Source: Marisediminitalea lipolytica (lineage in GTDB: Bacteria > Pseudomonadota > Gammaproteobacteria > Enterobacterales > Alteromonadaceae). From it: a DNA stretch of 64,000 nucleotides. The stretch is taken from positions 744,001-808,000 of the forward strand of contig NZ_MJIC01000010.1 of assembly GCF_001758465.1 (NCBI RefSeq). Direction: 5' to 3'. The position numbers and the translations under genes were made by a program. How positions within the stretch are numbered: position 1 is the stretch's first letter; every line of letters begins with the position of its first letter. The notes below the pieces were generated by a model. That model was given only the letters and a program-made list of their open reading frames with translations. It had not been told where the DNA came from and did not search any database. Positions 60,850 through 64,000 of this stretch are shown here, in pieces.

Positions 60850-62024
60850 TGTCTGAATTCGATTTTGACCAGATTATTGGGCGCAGAGACACCGACTCCT
60901 GTAAATGGGATGCCCCAAAAGCCGCAGATAAGTTGCCAATGTGGGTTGCTGATATGGATTTTAAGACAGCGCCATGCGTAATTGAAGCGCTACAGGCACG
61001 GGTTGAGCATGGCATCTTTGGCTACGCTCAGGTGCCGTCATCTTATTACGATGCAGTCACTAACTGGTTTGCCACCCAACATCAGTTTACCTTTAAACCA
61101 GAGTGGATGCTGTATACCTCAGGCGTGGTACCGGCTATCTCGGCCATTTTAAAGGCTTTAATCGAGCCGGGTGATAAAGTCATTGTGCAGACGCCGGTTT
61201 ATAATTGCTTTTTTTCCAGCATTCGCAACATGCAGGCACAATTAGTGGAAAATCCCCTGATTTGCCAACAAGGCTATTACCAAATGGACTTTGCCGACTT
61301 ACAACAAAAAGCAGCAGATCCTAAAGTAAAGGCTTTACTCTTGTGCAACCCACATAACCCGGTGGGAAGAGCCTGGACCAAAGAGGAATTAACCCGGCTG
61401 GGCGACATTTGTCTGGCCCACGATGTCACTGTGATTTGCGATGAAATCCACTGTGACTTGGTTTTTCCTGGCGTGATACATCAGCCTTTTGCTGCCATTA
61501 ACGAACGCTTCGCCCAATGCAGCGTGACAACGGTTGCAGCCAGTAAAACGTTTAATCTTGCCGGGCTGCAACTGGCCAATATCCTTGTGAAGGAGCCTGA
61601 GTTACGCCAAAAAATAGACAAGGCATTAAATGTTCATGAAGTTTGTGATGTGGGGCCCCTTGGCATTACTGCTGCCACCGCAGCTTATACTCACGGACAG
61701 GAATGGCTCGCCGCACTCAGGCAATATCTTTTTCAGAATTATCAGCATGTAGTGCATTTTTTCACGCAACATTGCCCCCAAATCACCGTTACCAAACAGC
61801 AAGCAACCTATCTGGTATGGCTTGATATCACGGAGACGGGTTTTTCATCGGATGAGCTTAGTCAGATGCTCGCCGAGCAGGGCAAACTGCTATTAAATTC
61901 CGGTACGGTGTATGGCAGCAAAACGGGTGAGGGCTATATCCGGGTAAACATTGCGTGCCCAAGAAGCATCCTGGAAGATGGTTTGCGTCGTATTGTAAAG
62001 GTAATTGCCAATAACCGCGTTTAA
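60849..62024 (+). CDS. PatB/MalY-type PLP-dependent cystathionine beta-lyase
   Basis: 391 residues. Fold-type I aminotransferase with the C-S lyase pattern: SCKWDAPKAADKLPMWVADMDF at the start, FTFKPEWMLYTSGVVPAISA, LCNPHNPVGRAWTKEEL, CDEIHCDLVFPG, and the PLP lysine in AASKTFNLAGLQLAN. C-terminal region YIRVNIACPRSIL. Members cleave cystathionine or other C-S bonds to ammonia, pyruvate and a thiol, and can release volatile sulfur. Coupled to the DUF3737 gene. A large imperfect inverted repeat follows at 62049-62098. Confidence 0.9.
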   Translation: MSEFDFDQIIGRRDTDSCKWDAPKAADKLPMWVADMDFKTAPCVIEALQARVEHGIFGYAQVPSSYYDAVTNWFATQHQFTFKPEWMLYTSGVVPAISAILKALIEPGDKVIVQTPVYNCFFSSIRNMQAQLVENPLICQQGYYQMDFADLQQKAADPKVKALLLCNPHNPVGRAWTKEELTRLGDICLAHDVTVICDEIHCDLVFPGVIHQPFAAINERFAQCSVTTVAASKTFNLAGLQLANILVKEPELRQKIDKALNVHEVCDVGPLGITAATAAYTHGQEWLAALRQYLFQNYQHVVHFFTQHCPQITVTKQQATYLVWLDITETGFSSDELSQMLAEQGKLLLNSGTVYGSKTGEGYIRVNIACPRSILEDGLRRIVKVIANNRV

Positions 62025-62048
62025 TACTCCAATAACCCCAGTTTTATA

Positions 62049-62098
62049 AGGGAAGATACCTTTTGGGTATACTGTTAGAGTGCAAAAGGTATTTCCCT
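62049..62098. repeat. Imperfect 16-bp inverted repeat downstream of the C-S lyase
   Basis: AGGGAA, bulged G, ATACCTTTTG (62049-62065) pairs with CAAAAGGTAT TTCCCT (62083-62098) around a 17-base loop. No U-tract follows, so it is not a standard terminator. The gene-free stretch 62025-62352 otherwise shows only AT-rich sequence before the next ribosome site. Confidence 0.6.
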
Positions 62099-62352
62099 GA
62101 TCTATCAAGCCCGTGTAAGTTTACACCTTGTTAACTTATGGCATGCAGAGTCGGTTGATTAACAGGTGCTTTTTATGGCATTTTTTCTTTTTCACCAATC
62201 AACTACCGCTGGCATAACAACCACATAGCGTCGATAAATGAGTAATATCTAACGTTAACAGCGCATTAGCTACAATAAAGAAGCTATTAACAACATTTAT
62301 CGAACAGCACCGTGGTTGCCATAAAATTTGTAACAAATACAAGGTGGTAATT

Positions 62353-63279
62353 ATGTCAATGCGTGGCGTATTGCGATTAGCAGAAGTACAAATGCGGGTG
62401 TTGGATATGGCAGAGTCCAAACAGCACTACGGGACCCGTATGGGCTTACACGAAATGATGACCGACGACAATGGGCTGGTGTATTTTAAAGCCTGGGCCG
62501 AACACGATCATCATAGTCTGGTGTTAAGGGAAACCGACAGAGCCGGCCTAGATCACATCGCGTTTAAAGTTTATGACGATGCGACCCTGGATGATCTGGA
62601 AAAGAAAATTATTGAATTTGGCATCAACGTTGAGCGGGTAGAGGCGGGCGTGTACCCAAAAAGCGGACGCCGTTTGAAATTTACCCTACCCACCGGCCAC
62701 GAAATGCATTTGTTTGCCGAAAAACAACAGGTAGGTAATTCGCTGGGCACTTTCAATCCCGACGTGATCCCAGATGATGACGTGTGCCGTGGCTTTAGAA
62801 TTAATGCGCTGGATCACGTCTTTATTGTTGGTCCTGATGCTGATCAAAACCTTAAATTGTTTACCGAAGTGTTTGATTTCAGCTATACCGAAAGAGTTAT
62901 CGATGCGGATGGCAACACCGTTTTGTTTTTTGTGAGCTGTTCCAGCCGGGCCCATGACATTGCCTTTGGAATGAATCCCGAGCCAGGGCTAATCCATCAC
63001 GTGTCTTTCAGGCTGGAAAATCCACAGGATCATATTCGCGCCGCAGATTTAATTGGCAAATATGAGATTCCGGTGGAAATGAACGACCGTCACGGCGTGA
63101 CTCAGGTGAAAACCATTTATTATTTTGACCCATCCGGTAACCGCAATGAGGTATTTTGTGATGGCTATACCTATTATCCGGACATGCCGCTGCTGACCTG
63201 GACCATGGATGAGCTCGACCACGCCGCCTTTTCGCAGTCGTTACGGGTGCCAGAAAGTTTTCTTGGGGTTTACACTTAG
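62353..63279 (+). CDS. Catechol 2,3-dioxygenase-like extradiol dioxygenase (VOC fold)
   Basis: 308 residues from the ATG at 62353 (AAGGTGGT upstream), close to the 307 of XylE. Two VOC modules: LRLAEVQMRVLDMAESKQHYG in the first and INALDHVFIVGPDADQNLKLFTEVFDF in the second. The three Fe(II) ligands of the class are in place: His in LDHVFI, His in LIHHVSF and Glu in NRNEVFCDG, with the active-site Tyr in TIYYFDPSGN. By family it cleaves catechol next to the hydroxyl group. No other meta-cleavage genes are in the window, so its true substrate may be different. Strong terminator after it. Confidence 0.88.
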   Translation: MSMRGVLRLAEVQMRVLDMAESKQHYGTRMGLHEMMTDDNGLVYFKAWAEHDHHSLVLRETDRAGLDHIAFKVYDDATLDDLEKKIIEFGINVERVEAGVYPKSGRRLKFTLPTGHEMHLFAEKQQVGNSLGTFNPDVIPDDDVCRGFRINALDHVFIVGPDADQNLKLFTEVFDFSYTERVIDADGNTVLFFVSCSSRAHDIAFGMNPEPGLIHHVSFRLENPQDHIRAADLIGKYEIPVEMNDRHGVTQVKTIYYFDPSGNRNEVFCDGYTYYPDMPLLTWTMDELDHAAFSQSLRVPESFLGVYT

Positions 63280-63295
63280 CCTGCTAATCTCACAG

Positions 63296-63330
63296 AAAAA
63301 GCCGGACCAAGCAAGTGCTCCGGCTTTTTT
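63296..63330. terminator. Terminator after the extradiol dioxygenase
   Basis: AAAAAGCCGGA (63296-63306) and TCCGGCTTTTT (63319-63329), an 11-bp perfect stem with U-tract on both strands. Confidence 0.93.
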
Positions 63331-63426
63331 GTAGTAAACGCCTCTTTTTTGCACCGTTTTAACCTTGTACACGTATTAACCGTTGTTAATAGCCATGAAA
63401 GGGTGGCAACGTTATGCAAGATATCA

Positions 63427-63912
63427 ATGGTGAATGCCACTATGGACCTGCTGATTAATAGCCTGCTGGTGTGGATCCAACTTCACACTGAGTACGACAC
63501 CCGCAGTTTGCCCCATCCTCAGGTAATCATGATGACGCCGAAAGAATTGACTTCAGAACTCTATGCTGACGCGCCAGCGCTGGCCCCGGCTAATGGCATT
63601 GATCATCGCATTAATGCCCTGTACGCCTTTGAAACAGGAGAGTCTGGAACCATTTTTATTAAACACCCGACACTGGTTGAAGATTCCGACCGATTTGCTT
63701 CCCCTTTGGATAACCCAAAGTTTCGCGAAATCCTGCTACATGAGTTAATTCACCATGTTCAGTGGCACACCGGAGAAGCCCAACAGTGGCAATGCCCCAA
63801 ACAGGGGGAAACCGAAGCCTATTTACTGGGGGCGAAATACCTTGAACAGCACGACACCGCAGATCCACTGTACGACAGATGGTTTTGGGCGAATAGCTAC
63901 GCCATCTGTTAA
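63427..63912 (+). CDS. Small HExxH metalloprotease-like protein
   Basis: 161 residues from the ATG at 63427 (alternative ATG 63442); the open frame extends upstream to 63349 but no good ribosome site is there. The core is FREILLHELIHHVQWHTGEAQQW, giving HELIH with a following Glu-rich ETEAYLLGAKYL, typical of small zincin-like proteins such as the DUF6647 group. No signal peptide is clear, though residues 1-20 are rather hydrophobic (MDLLINSLLVWIQL). Function unknown. Convergent with a gene at the right edge. Confidence 0.7.
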   Translation: MVNATMDLLINSLLVWIQLHTEYDTRSLPHPQVIMMTPKELTSELYADAPALAPANGIDHRINALYAFETGESGTIFIKHPTLVEDSDRFASPLDNPKFREILLHELIHHVQWHTGEAQQWQCPKQGETEAYLLGAKYLEQHDTADPLYDRWFWANSYAIC

Positions 63913-63920
63913 CTACTGAT

Positions 63921-64000
63921 TTATTGGATAAATTCCAGCCAGCTTTGCAGCAAGTGCTTAAACTCAACTAATCCGCAGCCAGCCACAGGGCCATCAGAGA
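63921..64000 (-). CDS. 3' end of a minus-strand gene, cut by the window edge
   Basis: Reading leftward from 63998, the frame SDGPVAGCGLVEFKHLLQSW then LEFIQ stops at TAA (63923-63921). The other two minus frames have stops close by. This looks like the last 25 residues of a protein; the identity cannot be told. Convergent with the HExxH gene with only 8 bp between stops. Confidence 0.4.
   Translation of the reverse strand, partial: SDGPVAGCGLVEFKHLLQSWLEFIQ

Noticed and set aside
63659..63967. 102-codon minus-strand open frame at the right end
   Set aside because: It is antisense to the HExxH gene; the frame that ends at 63921 looks more like a true protein tail.
1..64000. CRISPR arrays, tRNA or rRNA genes, insertion sequences, prophage
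   Set aside because: No regularly spaced direct repeats, transposase, integrase or phage structural proteins, and no tRNA cloverleaf noticed in the gaps; tRNAs were judged by eye only.

Overview
The window reads as a chromosomal segment of a marine gammaproteobacterium, most likely of the Alteromonadales (Alteromonadaceae). This is inferred from gene order and protein character, not from a database search. The order msrC-(small acidic gene)-proQ-prc is the enterobacterial/vibrio arrangement. pyrD-rlmL-glutaredoxin-uup-DUF3466-rmf with convergent fabA is typical of Alteromonadales and Vibrionales. Na+-coupled transporters, a 180-kDa-type NAD-glutamate dehydrogenase, three photolyase/cryptochrome genes and an acrylate-handling acuR-acuI pair fit a sunlit marine habitat. 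Coding density is high and almost everything lies on the + strand. I saw no tRNA, rRNA, CRISPR array, prophage or insertion sequence.

Layout. 1-1431: 5' part of a secreted subtilisin-like protease (minus strand, cut by the left edge). 1746-5496: branched-chain 2-oxoacid dehydrogenase operon (E1 alpha, E1 beta, E2). 5645-9268: rlmJ, a protein-kinase-like gene overlapping it, and tesB. 9269-9771: a non-coding stretch rich in inverted repeats, with a minus-strand intrinsic terminator that suggests an unannotated small RNA. 9772-13108: a glyoxylate/serine-pyruvate aminotransferase, a SpmA/SpmB-like membrane protein and a SIMPL protein. 13196-16663: msrC, a small acidic gene, proQ, prc. 16789-22444: two Na+-linked transporters (NSS and NhaC), pepN, DUF2835. 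22644-29529: an envelope cluster DUF1302 / DUF1329 / YCF48 / RND transporter with an internal terminator. 29728-34563: gdhB. 34689-41729: pyrD, rlmL, glutaredoxin-like, uup, DUF3466. 42181-43402: rmf, fabA, a small basic protein.

43412-47967: a light-dependent DNA repair block with a DASH cryptochrome, a class I/III photolyase, an FeS-type (6-4) photolyase and a 49-residue DUF2256 gene. 48067-52421: a zinc-ribbon metallopeptidase, the proteasome-like peptidase Anbu, a circularly permuted ATP-grasp ligase and an alpha-E protein. This is the poorly understood Anbu-associated peptide-modifying system; here it lacks its usual transglutaminase and carries a Pho-box-like tandem repeat in the divergent promoter region. 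52540-55193: an orphan solute-binding protein, then acuR-acuI with three TAGAC-type operators spaced exactly 22 bp. 55825-64000: a PAS-GGDEF diguanylate cyclase, a YagE/RMD1 protein, a secreted amidohydrolase, DUF3737 plus a PatB/MalY C-S lyase, an orphan catechol 2,3-dioxygenase, a small HExxH protein, and the 3' tail of another gene at the right edge.

The most interesting items are the Anbu system with its candidate phosphate-type promoter, the DUF1302/DUF1329/YCF48/RND envelope cluster (possibly an uncharacterised lipid export route), the phased acuR operators, a hairpin that covers the pyrD ribosome-binding site, and two minus-strand terminators in gene-free regions that point to unannotated transcripts.
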